A DNA stretch of 64,000 nucleotides from Pseudomonas sp. Os17 (GTDB lineage Bacteria; Pseudomonadota; Gammaproteobacteria; Pseudomonadales; Pseudomonadaceae). Under the pieces are notes generated by a model that had not been told where the DNA came from, ran no database searches, and saw nothing but the letters and a program-made list of their open reading frames with translations. This document shows, in pieces, positions 32,890 to 42,509 of the stretch (within the stretch, counting starts at the first letter, position 1; each line of letters opens with the position of its first letter). The stretch covers positions 3,413,501-3,477,500 of the forward strand of contig NZ_AP014627.1 of NCBI RefSeq assembly GCF_001547895.1, read 5' to 3'. Position numbers and translations under genes: made by a program.

Positions 32890-33600
32890 ATGCAGCAGCA
32901 ATCACAGCCAGAGTTATTGACCGGCCGGCTCGAGCTCTGGCGCCGGGTCGCGCCGACGGCCCTGGCCATTGTTCCGGTCAGCATGCTGTTTGGCGTACTG
33001 GCGGCCCGCGCCGACTGGTCGTTGCTGGAGGTGGCCCTGGTGGGCCTGCTGGGGTTCACCGGCAGCGGCCAGTTTGCCGCCCTGCCCCTGGCCCAATCCG
33101 GCGCCGGGTTCTTCACCCTGTTGCTGCTGACCGCCTCGCTCAACAGCCGCTACCTGCCGATGGCCTTCGCCTCGTCGGCGCGGCTGCCGCGCCGGTGGCT
33201 GCCCAAGGCCGCGGCGGCCCATCTGCTGGGGGACGAGGCCTACGCCACCGAGACCCCGGGAGACAGCCCGGCCGCGGTGCTGATGATCCGGGCAACGATT
33301 TTCCTCACCTGGGTCCTGTCCGGGGTACTCGGGGCCTGTTTGGGGCGCGCGCTGCCCGCGCATTGGGTCGGCGCCGAGCTCAATCTCGGCTACCCCGCCA
33401 GTGTGGTGTTGATGTACCTGGCGCTGAGCCAACTGCGCCGGCGCCTGGCGGGGCTCCCCGGGCGGCGTCTGGCAATCCTGGTGCGCCTGGCGCTGTGTGT
33501 GGCCCTGAGCCTGGCGCTGATCCGCCTGCTGGGTACCCTGTACTTCTGGATCCCCAGCGTACTGGCCACCAGCGTGCTCCTGGTCTGGGCCCGATCATGA
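32890..33600 (+). CDS. azlC: AzlC-family branched-chain amino acid exporter, large subunit
   Basis: The protein has 236 residues; the ATG at 32890 is favoured because GAGAGGGCAAGG lies just upstream (an ATG at 32860 is in frame). The N-terminal pattern (LAIVPVSMLFGVLAARADWS, LVGLLGFTGSGQFAALPL, LTASLNSRYLPMAFA) is typical of AzlC, an inner-membrane protein with several helices. It overlaps the AzlD gene by 4 bp. AzlCD exports branched-chain amino acids such as valine. Confidence 0.9.
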   Translation: MQQQSQPELLTGRLELWRRVAPTALAIVPVSMLFGVLAARADWSLLEVALVGLLGFTGSGQFAALPLAQSGAGFFTLLLLTASLNSRYLPMAFASSARLPRRWLPKAAAAHLLGDEAYATETPGDSPAAVLMIRATIFLTWVLSGVLGACLGRALPAHWVGAELNLGYPASVVLMYLALSQLRRRLAGLPGRRLAILVRLALCVALSLALIRLLGTLYFWIPSVLATSVLLVWARS

Positions 33601-33908
33601 GTCATGGGAGCTGGGTCACCATTGCCGCGCTGTTCGCCACCAGTTGCCTGGTGCGCATCATTCCGGCCTTCGTCACCCTTCGCCTGCGACCGGGCCTGCA
33701 ACGCTGCCTGCAAGAGGAGCTGCCCGTGGCGGTTTTCATCAATTTCGCGGTGTACATCGCCTACGGCGAAATCGGCCGCGAGCCTTGGGCCGCGGCCGGC
33801 TCTCTGCTGATCGTCGGGGCCATCGCCCTGGGTGGCAGCCTGGGCCTGATCGCCACCGCGGCCATCGGCACCGCGGCGTATGCGGCCCTGCTGCAACTGC
33901 CCGGATAG
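33597..33908 (+). CDS. azlD: AzlD-family small exporter subunit
   Basis: The protein has 103 residues with three to four membrane helices and the family-like RIIPAFVTLRL segment near the N-terminus. It starts inside the end of azlC (ATGA overlap), showing coupled translation and a shared two-component exporter. It is the small, essential partner of AzlC. Confidence 0.88.
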   Translation: MSHGSWVTIAALFATSCLVRIIPAFVTLRLRPGLQRCLQEELPVAVFINFAVYIAYGEIGREPWAAAGSLLIVGAIALGGSLGLIATAAIGTAAYAALLQLPG

Positions 33909-33917
33909 CGCATGCCG

Positions 33918-33949
33918 CGCCCCGGGGCTCCTGGCCCAGCCCCGGGGCG
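33918..33949. terminator. 12-bp GC hairpin between convergent genes
   Basis: CGCCCCGGGGCT and AGCCCCGGGGCG form a perfect 12-bp stem with an 8-nt loop, lying between azlD (plus) and the lipoprotein gene (minus). This position fits a bidirectional terminator, although no strong T-tract is present. Confidence 0.65.
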
Positions 33950-33961
33950 GCCGCTGTCGTT

Positions 33962-34432
33962 CTATTGCCCTTCGTCGCAGCCCAGCCCCTGACGCTGCGC
34001 CTGCTCGTCCTTCAGGGACTTGCTGGTGCGGGCCATGATCTGCCCTTGCAGGGTTTGCAGTTCAGTACCGTCCAGGCGCTTGCACAGGTTGGTCTCCCAG
34101 ACATCGCCGGTGGCGATGCTCACCGAGAACAGCCCCCAGTACTCGGTGGCGCCGGCCTTGGGGTCGTTGTAGCCGAGGCTGAAGTCGAAGTACCCCGGAT
34201 GGGGCGGCTGGCCGTGCTCATCCTGCAGATCGCCGTCGACGAACACCCCGGGTTTGTCCAGTTGATAGTCCTGATGCCTGAGGGCCACCAGCAGCACTGC
34301 CTGAGCCTGTTCGCGGGTCAGGCCCGTGGCCTTGACCTGAGCCGGCGACAGGGCGCCGCCGGCGCAGGCGACCAGGGTGGTGCACGCCAGGGTCAGGCCC
34401 AGCAGCCAGGAACGGCGATCGTTGTTCAGCAC
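33962..34432 (-). CDS. Predicted lipoprotein of unknown function
   Basis: The protein has 156 residues. The N-terminus is a lipoprotein signal (LLGLTLACTTLVACAGG, with VAC as the lipobox). The mature part has two more Cys (NLCKRL, GLGCDEG) that could pair in the periplasm. No domain was recognised. It overlaps the end of the Bax-like gene by 7 bp and is co-transcribed with it. Confidence 0.8.
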   Translation of the reverse strand: MLNNDRRSWLLGLTLACTTLVACAGGALSPAQVKATGLTREQAQAVLLVALRHQDYQLDKPGVFVDGDLQDEHGQPPHPGYFDFSLGYNDPKAGATEYWGLFSVSIATGDVWETNLCKRLDGTELQTLQGQIMARTSKSLKDEQAQRQGLGCDEGQ

Positions 34433-34914
34433 GCCAGACGCCCCCTGACCGAGAGGATGATCTTTGCCAGGTAGTCGGCAAAACCATTGCGCCCGCCGGT
34501 GGCCGCATCGCCACTGTTGTAGCCGCTGCGCACCAGGGCCTGGGCGAACTCCATGGGCTCGCGCTTGCCGCGCACCGAGGCGCCATAGCGCAAGGCGAAG
34601 GACTGGGCGGATTTCTGGAAGGAGTCGAACTTCGCCACCTTGACGCTGGCGCTGCCCTGGGCCGATTCGGCGCTGATCTGCAAGGGCGCCGGTGCGTGCA
34701 TGGAGAAGTAGTTGTTCAGTTCCCGCGCGATCCGCCCCGCCCCGTACTGGCTCTCCTGAGCCGCCAGGCCGAGGATGTTTTCCACCGGCAGGTCCAGTTG
34801 GTCGGCGATCGGCTGGCAGGCCGCCTTGTATTTACTGACAAAGGTGACGGCATTGATGTTGTTGCACAGTTTGGCGCTCAAGATTGCTTCCCTCGGTTGA
34901 CCGGTCAATTCCAT
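34426..34914 (-). CDS. Bax-like/glucosaminidase-family protein
   Basis: The protein is 162 residues from the ATG at 34914; an upstream in-frame start at 35073 gives 215 residues with a Cys/Pro-rich extension of doubtful value. The core ENILGLAAQESQYGAGRIARELNNYFSMHAPAP, followed by FDSFQKSAQSFALRYG, is the Glu-centred lysozyme/glucosaminidase motif seen in Bax-like proteins and some phage muramidases. It likely trims peptidoglycan. No signal peptide is present from the chosen start. The start choice is uncertain because neither site has a good ribosome-binding site. Confidence 0.65.
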   Translation of the reverse strand: MELTGQPREAILSAKLCNNINAVTFVSKYKAACQPIADQLDLPVENILGLAAQESQYGAGRIARELNNYFSMHAPAPLQISAESAQGSASVKVAKFDSFQKSAQSFALRYGASVRGKREPMEFAQALVRSGYNSGDAATGGRNGFADYLAKIILSVRGRLAC

Positions 34915-35126
34915 TTCCAGCAGGTGCTGCGGCGCCGATTGTAAATCAATCCCGGGCACTTGCCCGGGACTTCTTGCAGCGCCTGGCCCAGGTCTGTGGG
35001 CGTCATCACACACTGGGCGGCGGCAGCCGACCGCGGACCGCGGGCAAATGCCGTCATCACGGGAATTCACCATAAATTTGACGTTTTTTTCTGATTTGCC
35101 GCTCTACATTGCCGGCGACTTCATAT

Positions 35127-35145
35127 GCAAATGATTCCTATTGTT
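35127..35145 (+). promoter_or_regulatory. Fur-box-like site upstream of iron importer
   Basis: GCAAATGATTCCTATTGTT matches the 19-bp Fur consensus at about 11 positions, with the central AATGAT and ATT halves best kept. It lies about 87 bp before the binding-protein start and downstream of a TTGACG (35078-35083) that may be the -35 of the promoter. Iron-dependent repression is expected. The rest of the intergenic stretch 34915-35231 shows nothing else. Confidence 0.5.
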
Positions 35146-35231
35146 CAGCCGATTCGCGATGCCTTCTCTGGCGCCTCGAACCGCCCGGTTCGACGCCTGA
35201 CAAAAACAACACCCCAGGAGCTGCCCCCAGC

Positions 35232-36245
35232 ATGACCCTCACGCCCTCTTCGCTGTTCAACACCGCCCTGCTCAGCGCCGCCTTGCTGGCCATCGGGCAG
35301 GCCCGCGCCGCCGACGCCGACGGCATCCTGGTCTACAACGCCCAGCACGAGGGGCTGACCAAGGCCTGGGTGGAAGGCTTCACCCGGGAAACCGGGATCA
35401 AGGTCACCCTGCGCAACGGCGATGACAGCGAGATGGGCAACCAGCTGGTGCAGGAAGGCAACGCGTCGGCGGCGGATGTGTTCCTCACCGAGAACTCCCC
35501 GGCCATGGCCTTGGTGGACAACGCCGGGCTGCTCGCCAAAGTGGCCCCAGGCACCCTGGAACAGGTGGCCGCTGCCTATCAGCCGGTCCATGGCAACTGG
35601 GTGGGAATTGCGGCGCGCTCCACGGTGTTCGTCTACAACCCGGCCAAGCTCGGCCCGGGCGACCTGCCCAAATCCCTGCTGGATCTGGCGGCGCCCGCCT
35701 GGAAAGGCCGCTGGGCCGCATCTCCTGCCGGGGCCGACTTCCAGGCCATTGTCAGCGCGGTACTGGAACTCAAGGGCGAAGCCGCGACCCTGGAATGGCT
35801 CAAGGGCATCAAGGCCAATGCCAGCGTCTATCGCGGCAACAGCGCGGTGCTCAAGGCGGTCAATGCCGGTCAGGTGGACAGCGGCGTGATCTATCACTAC
35901 TACAGCTTCGTCGACCAGTCCAAGACCGGCGAGAACAGCAAGAACACCGCCCTGCACTACTTCAAGCATCAGGATCCGGGGGCCTTCGTCAGCCTTTCCG
36001 GCGGCGCCGTGCTGGCCAGCAGCAAGCACCCGCAACAGGCCCAGGCGTTCCTCAAGTGGATCACCGGCGAACACGGCCAGGCGGTGCTCCGGACCGGTCA
36101 CTCATACGAGTACGCCGTGGGCAAGGGCGCGGCCTCCAACCCGGCCCTGGTGCCGCTGGCCGAACTGGAGGCGCCCCAGGTGGATGCCGCCAGGCTCAAC
36201 AGCAAAAAGGCGGTGGACCTGATGACCCAGGCCGGTCTGCTGTAA
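35232..36245 (+). CDS. Iron(III) ABC transporter substrate-binding protein
   Basis: The protein has 337 residues with a signal peptide (ending GQARA, mature ADADG...). The sequence follows the FbpA/FutA/AfuA fold: ILVYNAQHEGLTKAWVEGF at the mature start, then GNQLVQEGNASAADVFLTENSPAM and later VIYHYYSF, whose Tyr residues are typical iron ligands. The protein captures ferric iron in the periplasm for the permease and ATPase encoded next. A Fur-like site upstream agrees with this role. Confidence 0.9.
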   Translation: MTLTPSSLFNTALLSAALLAIGQARAADADGILVYNAQHEGLTKAWVEGFTRETGIKVTLRNGDDSEMGNQLVQEGNASAADVFLTENSPAMALVDNAGLLAKVAPGTLEQVAAAYQPVHGNWVGIAARSTVFVYNPAKLGPGDLPKSLLDLAAPAWKGRWAASPAGADFQAIVSAVLELKGEAATLEWLKGIKANASVYRGNSAVLKAVNAGQVDSGVIYHYYSFVDQSKTGENSKNTALHYFKHQDPGAFVSLSGGAVLASSKHPQQAQAFLKWITGEHGQAVLRTGHSYEYAVGKGAASNPALVPLAELEAPQVDAARLNSKKAVDLMTQAGLL

Positions 36246-36248
36246 TCC

Positions 36249-37853
36249 ATGGCTGACCATCTGTCACAGGTCGAGGGCATCGACGGCGCCGCCCGCCTGC
36301 CCGCGGTGCGACTGCGCCAGCGTCGCCGCGACCGCGCCAGCGCGCCCTGGCTGCTGGGGGCTGCGCTGCTGGTGTCGTTGCTGGCCCTGGTGCCCCTGGG
36401 GTTCGTCGTCGCGGTGTCGATCCAGACCGGTTGGGCCGGCATCGCCGAGCTGGTGCTGCGGCCCCGGGTCGCGGAGCTGTTGTTCAACACCCTGCTGTTG
36501 CTGCTCCTGACCCTGCCGCTGTGCGTGCTGCTGGGGGTGGCCCTGGCCTGGCTCACCGAGCGCAGCGATCTGCCCGGAAGGCGGGCCTGGGCGGCGCTGG
36601 CGGTGGCGCCCATGGCGGTGCCGGCGTTCGTCCACAGCTACGCCTGGGTCAGCCTGCTGCCGGCCTTGCACGGGTTGCCCGCGGCGGTGCTGGTGTCGGT
36701 GATCGCCTATTGCCCCTTCGTCTATCTGCCGGTAGCCGCCACCCTGCGCCGCCTCGATCCGGCCCTCGAAGACGTCGCCCAATCCCTTGGGCTCAGGCCT
36801 CGGGCGCAGTTCTTGCGGGTGGTGCTGCCGCAATTGCGCCTGGCCATCGCCGGTGGCGCGCTGCTGGTGGGCCTGCACCTGCTGGCGGAGTACGGCCTGT
36901 ACGCGATGATCCGCTTCGACACCTTCACCACGGCCATCTACGACCAGTTCCAGTCCACCTACAACGGGCCGGCGGCGAACATGCTGGCGGGGGTCCTGGT
37001 GGTGTGCTGCCTGGTGTTGCTCAGTGCCGAGTCCGCCTGTCGGGGGCAGGCACGCTACGCCCGGGTCGGCTCGGGCAGCCCGCGGACCCAGCCGCTGCAG
37101 AGCCTGTCCGGCCTCGGCCGCTGCGCCGGTCTGTTGCTGGTGGGCTTGAGCAGCGCACTGGCCCTGGGCGTGCCGCTGCTGACCCTGGGCAACTGGTTGC
37201 TGGCCGGCGGCAGCGAAGCCTGGCAAGTTCCGGAACTGCTGCCCAGCCTGGGGCAGACCCTGGCTCTGGCCAGTCTCGGCGCCCTGCTCACCACCTGTGC
37301 GGCGTTTCCCCTGGCCTGGTTGTCGATCCGGGCGCCGGGGCGCCTGCTGCGGCTGCTGGAAAGCGCCAACTACATTGCCAGTTCGCTGCCGGGAATCGTC
37401 GTCGCCCTGGCCCTGGTGACCGTCACGGTGAGGTACGCCCGGCCGATCTACCAGACCAGCCTCACGGTGCTCCTGGCCTATGGGTTGATGTTCCTGCCCC
37501 GGGCCCTGGTCAGCTTGCGGGCCGGTATCGCCCAGGCACCGGTGGAGCTGGAGCATATCGCTCGCAGCCTGGGGCGCACGCCATTGCAGGCCCTGTGGCG
37601 GGTCACCCTGCGCCTGGTGGCCCCCGGGGCTGCGGCCGGTGCGGCCCTGGTGTTTCTGGCCATCAGCAATGAGCTGACCGCCACCCTGTTGCTGGCCCCC
37701 AATGGCACCCGGACCCTGGCCAGCGCGTTCTGGGCCCGGACCAGCGAAATCGACTACGCCGCTGCCGCGCCCTATGCCTTGCTCATGATCCTGATCTCAC
37801 TGCCGTTGACCGGCCTTCTCTACCATCAATCCAGACGCACGGCGGGCCGATGA
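36249..37853 (+). CDS. Iron(III) ABC transporter permease, fused two-domain type
   Basis: The protein has 534 residues with about 12 membrane helices in two related halves, as in FbpB-type permeases. EAA-loop sequences occur twice: [22 protein letters not shown] in the first half and [21 protein letters not shown] in the second. These contact the ATPase. It starts 3 bp after the binding protein's stop and overlaps the ATPase gene by 4 bp. Confidence 0.9.
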   Translation: MADHLSQVEGIDGAARLPAVRLRQRRRDRASAPWLLGAALLVSLLALVPLGFVVAVSIQTGWAGIAELVLRPRVAELLFNTLLLLLLTLPLCVLLGVALAWLTERSDLPGRRAWAALAVAPMAVPAFVHSYAWVSLLPALHGLPAAVLVSVIAYCPFVYLPVAATLRRLDPALEDVAQSLGLRPRAQFLRVVLPQLRLAIAGGALLVGLHLLAEYGLYAMIRFDTFTTAIYDQFQSTYNGPAANMLAGVLVVCCLVLLSAESACRGQARYARVGSGSPRTQPLQSLSGLGRCAGLLLVGLSSALALGVPLLTLGNWLLAGGSEAWQVPELLPSLGQTLALASLGALLTTCAAFPLAWLSIRAPGRLLRLLESANYIASSLPGIVVALALVTVTVRYARPIYQTSLTVLLAYGLMFLPRALVSLRAGIAQAPVELEHIARSLGRTPLQALWRVTLRLVAPGAAAGAALVFLAISNELTATLLLAPNGTRTLASAFWARTSEIDYAAAAPYALLMILISLPLTGLLYHQSRRTAGR

Positions 37854-38947
37854 ACAGCCTTGAACTCCAGCAACTGCACAAGTCCTACGGCACTGTGACG
37901 GCGGTGCACGACGTCAGCCTGAACCTGCCCGCCGGCAGTCGCACGGCGATTGTCGGGCCTTCCGGCTCGGGCAAGACCACCCTGCTGCGGATGATCGCCG
38001 GTTTCGAATTTCCCGACCGCGGCCGCATCAGCCTCAATGGCCAGGTCCTGGTGGATGACGAGGGCGCCCTGCCGGCCCATCAGCGCCTGATCGGTTACGT
38101 GCCCCAGGACGGCGCCTTGTTCCCGCACATGAACGTGGCGGCCAATATCGGTTTCGGCCTGCCGGGCAAGATGGCGGCCAAACAGACGCGCATCGACGAA
38201 TTGCTCGACATGGTGGCCCTGGATCCGGCCATGGGCACGCGCTGGCCCCATGAACTGTCCGGCGGCCAGCAGCAACGGGTCGCCCTGGCCCGCGCCCTGG
38301 CCCAGCGCCCGCGGCTGATGCTGCTGGACGAGCCTTTCTCGGCCCTGGACACCGGCCTGCGGGCCTCGATGCGCAAGACCGTGGCCCGCCTGCTGGCGGA
38401 TGCCGGCATCACCACCATCCTGGTGACCCATGACCAGGCCGAAGCCCTGTCCTTTGCCGACCAGTTGGCGGTGATGCGCCAGGGGCATCTGGTGCAGAGC
38501 GGGCCGCCGCTGGAACTGTACCGGCATCCCAGGGATGCCCAGACCGCGCTGTTCCTCGGCGACGCGGTGGTGCTGCCGGCCCGCCTGGAGCAGGGTCTGG
38601 CCCACTGCGACCTGGGGCTGGTGCCGATTGCCGATCCGGCGCGCCAGGGCCCGGCGCAGATCATCCTGCGCCCCGAGCAACTGCAATGGACCGCCGGCGG
38701 CGCGCACAGCGGTGCGACACCGGGCTGCGCCGGGGTGGTCAGGGACTGGGATTTTGCCGGCAACCACTGCACCTTGAGCGTCGCCATCACCACCGCCGAC
38801 GGCAGCCAGCAGCTGCTGCCGGTGCCGGCTGGCGGTCTACAGGCCCCGGCCCCCGGCAGCCGGGTCTGGATCACCACCCAGGGCCAGGCCCACGTGCTGG
38901 ACTCCCGGGACCTCTGCGGGCGGCGACCGGCGCCGGCGGGGCCATGA
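37850..38947 (+). CDS. Iron(III) ABC transporter ATPase
   Basis: The protein has 365 residues. It has Walker [10 protein letters not shown] near residue 39, the signature [15 protein letters not shown], Walker [13 protein letters not shown] and the H-loop [10 protein letters not shown]-terminal extension of about 120 residues, possibly a TOBE-like regulatory domain, follows. The order binding protein, permease, ATPase matches fbpABC/afuABC operons. It converges with the tyrosine recombinase gene, 11 bp away. Confidence 0.93.
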   Translation: MNSLELQQLHKSYGTVTAVHDVSLNLPAGSRTAIVGPSGSGKTTLLRMIAGFEFPDRGRISLNGQVLVDDEGALPAHQRLIGYVPQDGALFPHMNVAANIGFGLPGKMAAKQTRIDELLDMVALDPAMGTRWPHELSGGQQQRVALARALAQRPRLMLLDEPFSALDTGLRASMRKTVARLLADAGITTILVTHDQAEALSFADQLAVMRQGHLVQSGPPLELYRHPRDAQTALFLGDAVVLPARLEQGLAHCDLGLVPIADPARQGPAQIILRPEQLQWTAGGAHSGATPGCAGVVRDWDFAGNHCTLSVAITTADGSQQLLPVPAGGLQAPAPGSRVWITTQGQAHVLDSRDLCGRRPAPAGP

Positions 38948-38958
38948 CCGGATGTGGC

Positions 38959-39885
38959 TCACAGGTCGAAGCGATCGATGGCCCGGCGCCGCTCATTGTC
39001 GTCGCGCATGTCATAGCTGGCGGTGGTCTGGATGTTGGTGTGGTGAGCCAGCTTCTGGGCAATCGACAGGTCGTGTTCCTCGATCACTCGGGTGATGAAT
39101 GAGCGGCGGAAATCGTGGGGCATGATCTGCACGCCGACCTGGGCGCCGCGCTGCCGGGCGATGTAGTAGATGGCGTGCTTGGTGATGCGCTCGCGGGTGA
39201 TATGACCGCCGCGGCGGATCCGGTTGAACAGAAAGCCGTCGTCCTCAAGGCCCGCCGGCAAGTCTGCGCGACGCAGGTCCAGCCAGGCCTGGAGCTTGTC
39301 GAAGGCCCAGGTCGGCGCGTACTTGATCAGTTGCTTGTTGCCCTTGGCCAGCACCTGCAGGCTGCGCTGGGCGAAGTCGACCTGGGCCAGATCCAGGTTC
39401 ACCGACTCCGACTTGCGCATGCCCGAGCCGTAGAGCACGGCGATGATCGCCGCGTCGCGCACGCCCTGGGGGCGCGGGTCGGCGGCACAGACGGCCATCA
39501 GTTCCTGGATCAGCCCGCGCCTGAGGTTGCGCCCCCGGGACAGGCGCGTACCGCCCATGGCCTTCACCGAGCGCATCTTGAGCAGGTGGTCGTGGCTGAT
39601 CAGGCTGGCGCGCCAGGCTTCGTTCAACACCCCGCGCAGGGCGTTGACGTAGAGCGAGGACGTGCTGGGGGCGTAACCGTCGCGGCGCAAGGTCGCCACC
39701 AGGGCCGTGACCTGCTCGGGCTGCAGCTGGTGCCAGGGGATGTCCTCCAGGTTGAGGTCTTCATAGCCCAGGCGGTCGGCGGCGTCCTGCAGCACGTAGC
39801 GCAGGGTGGCCTGGCTGGAGGGGGCCAGGCGGGTCAGGTACAGGCTGAGGGGGTTGGCGCTGCAAGCGCCAGGTACGGACGACAT
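38959..39885 (-). CDS. Stand-alone tyrosine recombinase/integrase
   Basis: The protein has 308 residues (ATG at 39885 chosen; a start at 39924 is also in frame). The catalytic set is present: Arg in YGSGMRKSES, Lys in LAKGNKQLIK, His-x-x-Arg in MPHDFRRSF, His in LAHHTNIQ and the final Tyr in TASYDMRD. The N-terminal 100 residues form a core-binding-like domain. It is complete, with no prophage genes, excisionase or tRNA beside it. It sits between the iron importer and the arn operon, so it may be a remnant of an element, or serve an unknown local function. Confidence 0.88.
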   Translation of the reverse strand: MSSVPGACSANPLSLYLTRLAPSSQATLRYVLQDAADRLGYEDLNLEDIPWHQLQPEQVTALVATLRRDGYAPSTSSLYVNALRGVLNEAWRASLISHDHLLKMRSVKAMGGTRLSRGRNLRRGLIQELMAVCAADPRPQGVRDAAIIAVLYGSGMRKSESVNLDLAQVDFAQRSLQVLAKGNKQLIKYAPTWAFDKLQAWLDLRRADLPAGLEDDGFLFNRIRRGGHITRERITKHAIYYIARQRGAQVGVQIMPHDFRRSFITRVIEEHDLSIAQKLAHHTNIQTTASYDMRDDNERRRAIDRFDL

Positions 39886-40344
39886 CAGGGTCGTCCCCAG
39901 GGAGCGGGTTGCACCGGGTAGCACCCTGAACCAGGAGAAAAAAGTCTGCGGCTACCCTCTTCAACAGCCGCCGAAAACCGGCTAAAACAATGGCCCGCAC
40001 TCAGTTGATTGCCGCCCTTGCACATAAACTGAACGCTGGCTGTCTGGCTCGCAGAAAAACGGACTTTTACCTTATTTTTCATATTCGTTTCACATTTTTC
40101 CGCTTAATCTCAGCCCCCGACGGCTCGCCCTCCGAGTGCAGCTTTTTCTCAGGTTGCAAAGATAACACCTTGATCCACATTTACTTTTCACAAACATAGT
40201 CTTTACTCATGTGCTGCATGGAATGCCCCGCTGGCTCAATGACTGGATGTGCCTCAATGACTGCATGACCTCCCCGCTTTCCATGAACCGTCCGTTCACT
40301 CGCAAGACCCCGTATTTCCGGCATCAGCTAAACCCGAGGTAACC
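39886..40344 (+). promoter_or_regulatory. Intergenic region upstream of the arn operon
   Basis: This 459-bp region is AT-richer from about 40040 to 40215 and carries the promoter of the arn operon. No gene was recognised. A tandem pair CTCAATGACTGGATG / CTCAATGACTGCATG at 40235-40249 and 40253-40267 (18-bp period) is the clearest structure. A CTTAAT at about 40105 and two TTTAC tracts near 40185 and 40203 are weak candidates for PmrA- or PhoP-type half sites; no full box was seen. Confidence 0.5.
40235..40267 (+). repeat. Direct repeat in the arn leader
   Basis: CTCAATGACT(G)GATG is repeated with an 18-bp period (second copy reads GCATG at the end). Such near-perfect repeats about 80-110 bp before the first gene may bind a regulator, but the factor is unknown. 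Confidence 0.5.
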
Positions 40345-41484
40345 ATGAACCAGGCTTTCCTTCCCTTCTCGCGTCCGAGTATTGGCGACGAAGAGATAGC
40401 TGCAGTGGAGCAGGTTCTGCGCTCCGGCTGGATCACCACCGGCCCGAAAAACCAGGAACTGGAACAACACTTCGCCGAACGCGTCGGCGCCCGACATGCC
40501 GTGGCCCTGTCCTCGGCCACCGGCGCCATGCACATCACCCTGCTGGCCCTGGGCATCGGTCCTGGCGACGAAGTGATCACCCCGTCCCAGACCTGGGTTT
40601 CCACCGCCAACATGATCTGCCTGCTGGGGGCGACCCCGGTGTTCGTCGATGTCGATCCCGACACCCTGATGAGTGATGCGGCCCGCATTGAAGCGGCCAT
40701 CACCCCACGGACCAAGGCGATCATTCCGGTGCATTACGCCGGCGCCGCCTTCGACCTGGATCCGCTGTATGCCCTGGCGGACAGGCACGGCATCCCGGTG
40801 ATCGAAGACGCCGCCCACGCCGCCGGCACCACCTACCGCGGACGCGCCATCGGCGCGCGGGGCACGGCGATCTTCTCCTTCCACGCGATCAAGAACATGA
40901 CCTGCGCCGAGGGCGCGATGTTCGTCAGCGATGACGAAGCCCTGGCCAACCGGGTGCGCATGCTCAAGTTCCACGGCCTGGGGGTGGACGCCTACGACCG
41001 CCTGACCCACGGGCGCAAGCCCCAGGCCCAGGTGATCGAACCCGGCTTCAAGTACAACCTGGCGGACATGAACGCCGCCATTGCCCTGGTGCAGCTGCAG
41101 CGCCTGGACGAGATCAACGCCAAGCGCGAAGTGCTGGCCAAGGCTTACCTGGAGCGCCTCGCAGGCCTGCCGGTGCAACCTCTGCACCTGCCCCAGTACC
41201 CGCAACAGCATGCCTGGCACCTGTTCATCCTGCGCATCGACGCCGAGCGCTGCGGCCTGGACCGCGACGCCTTCATGAAGGGCCTGCAGGAGCAGAACAT
41301 CGGCACCGGCATCCACTTCATCGCGACGCACCTGCATACCTATTACCGACAGCGCTTCCCTGAAGTGCACCTGCCCCATACCGAATGGAATTCGGCGCGG
41401 CTATGCTCGATTCCACTGTTTCCGGACATGACCCTCGACGATGTCGAACGGGTTGCCGGTGCCATTGAAAACCTCCTGGACTGA
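40345..41484 (+). CDS. arnB: UDP-Ara4O aminotransferase ArnB
   Basis: The protein has 379 residues; GAGGTAACC lies before the ATG. It is a DegT/DnrJ-type PLP enzyme: [22 protein letters not shown] (Asp) and [14 protein letters not shown] with the Schiff-base Lys. It turns UDP-4-keto-arabinose into UDP-4-amino-4-deoxy-L-arabinose, using Glu as donor. It opens the lipid A aminoarabinose operon. The following gene starts 5 bp after the stop. Confidence 0.95.
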   Translation: MNQAFLPFSRPSIGDEEIAAVEQVLRSGWITTGPKNQELEQHFAERVGARHAVALSSATGAMHITLLALGIGPGDEVITPSQTWVSTANMICLLGATPVFVDVDPDTLMSDAARIEAAITPRTKAIIPVHYAGAAFDLDPLYALADRHGIPVIEDAAHAAGTTYRGRAIGARGTAIFSFHAIKNMTCAEGAMFVSDDEALANRVRMLKFHGLGVDAYDRLTHGRKPQAQVIEPGFKYNLADMNAAIALVQLQRLDEINAKREVLAKAYLERLAGLPVQPLHLPQYPQQHAWHLFILRIDAERCGLDRDAFMKGLQEQNIGTGIHFIATHLHTYYRQRFPEVHLPHTEWNSARLCSIPLFPDMTLDDVERVAGAIENLLD

Positions 41485-41489
41485 AGCCT

Positions 41490-42509
41490 TTGAAACCTTA
41501 CCCAATCCAGTTCGTGTCGATCGTGATTCCGGTCTACAACGAAGAACAGAGCCTGCCCGAGCTGCTGCGCCGCACCGAAGCGGCCTGCCGCCAACTCAAG
41601 CACGAGTTTGAAATCGTCCTGGTAGACGACGGCAGTCGCGACCAGTCGGCGAATATCCTGCAAGAGGCCGCCGAACGCGAAGGCAGCCCGGTGGTGGCGG
41701 TGATTCTCAACCGCAACTACGGCCAGCACGCGGCGATCATGGCCGGTTTCGAGCAATGCCGCGGCGACGTGGTGATCACCCTCGACGCCGACCTGCAGAA
41801 CCCGCCGGAAGAGATTCCGCGCCTGGTGGCCCAGGCCGAGCTCGGCTACGACGTGGTCGGCACCGTGCGCAACAACCGCCAGGATTCGGCGTTCCGCCGC
41901 TGGCCGTCGAAACTGATCAACCTCGCCGTGCAACGCTCCACCGGCGTGGCCATGAGCGACTACGGCTGCATGCTGCGGGCCTATCGCCGGACCATCATCG
42001 ACGCGATGCTGGCCTGCACCGAGCGCAGCACCTTCATCCCGATCCTGGCCAACAGCTTTGCCCGGCACACCACCGAGGTGCTGGTGGAGCACGCCGAGCG
42101 CGAGCACGGCGACTCCAAGTACAGCCCGATGCGCCTGATCAACCTGATGTTCGACTTGATCACCTGCATGACCACCACGCCGCTGCGGCTGCTGAGCATC
42201 ATCGGCTTCGGCATGGCCGGGGTCGGCGCCCTGTTCGCCCTGATGCTGATTGTCTTGCGCCTGATCTTCGGCGCCACCTGGGCCGGCGACGGCACCTTCG
42301 TGCTGTTCGCGGTGCTGTTCGTGTTCACCGGTGGCCAGTTCATCGGCATGGGTCTTCTGGGTGAATACCTGGGACGCATGTACAGCGACGTGCGGGCCCG
42401 CCCGCGCTTCTTCATCGAAAAAGTCTTGCGCAGCCAGCCCGCGGCCCCGGCCCCCGCTGTGACTGTCGACGGTTTAACTTCCACTCATACAGATCAGGTT
42501 TCGCCATGA
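41490..42509 (+). CDS. arnC: Undecaprenyl-phosphate Ara4FN transferase ArnC
   Basis: The protein has 339 residues and begins with TTG (41490), because there is no ATG near the conserved start [18 protein letters not shown]. It is a GT2 glycosyltransferase: [33 protein letters not shown]. Two membrane helices near the C-terminus anchor it ([20 protein letters not shown] and [21 protein letters not shown]). It transfers formylated aminoarabinose to undecaprenyl phosphate. The unusual start codon may tune its amount; its end overlaps arnA by 4 bp. Confidence 0.93.
   Translation: MKPYPIQFVSIVIPVYNEEQSLPELLRRTEAACRQLKHEFEIVLVDDGSRDQSANILQEAAEREGSPVVAVILNRNYGQHAAIMAGFEQCRGDVVITLDADLQNPPEEIPRLVAQAELGYDVVGTVRNNRQDSAFRRWPSKLINLAVQRSTGVAMSDYGCMLRAYRRTIIDAMLACTERSTFIPILANSFARHTTEVLVEHAEREHGDSKYSPMRLINLMFDLITCMTTTPLRLLSIIGFGMAGVGALFALMLIVLRLIFGATWAGDGTFVLFAVLFVFTGGQFIGMGLLGEYLGRMYSDVRARPRFFIEKVLRSQPAAPAPAVTVDGLTSTHTDQVSP

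Noticed and set aside
40080..40210. PmrA/PhoP box for the arn operon
   Set aside because: Only isolated half sites (CTTAAT, TTTAC) were seen. No pair with the usual spacing was found.
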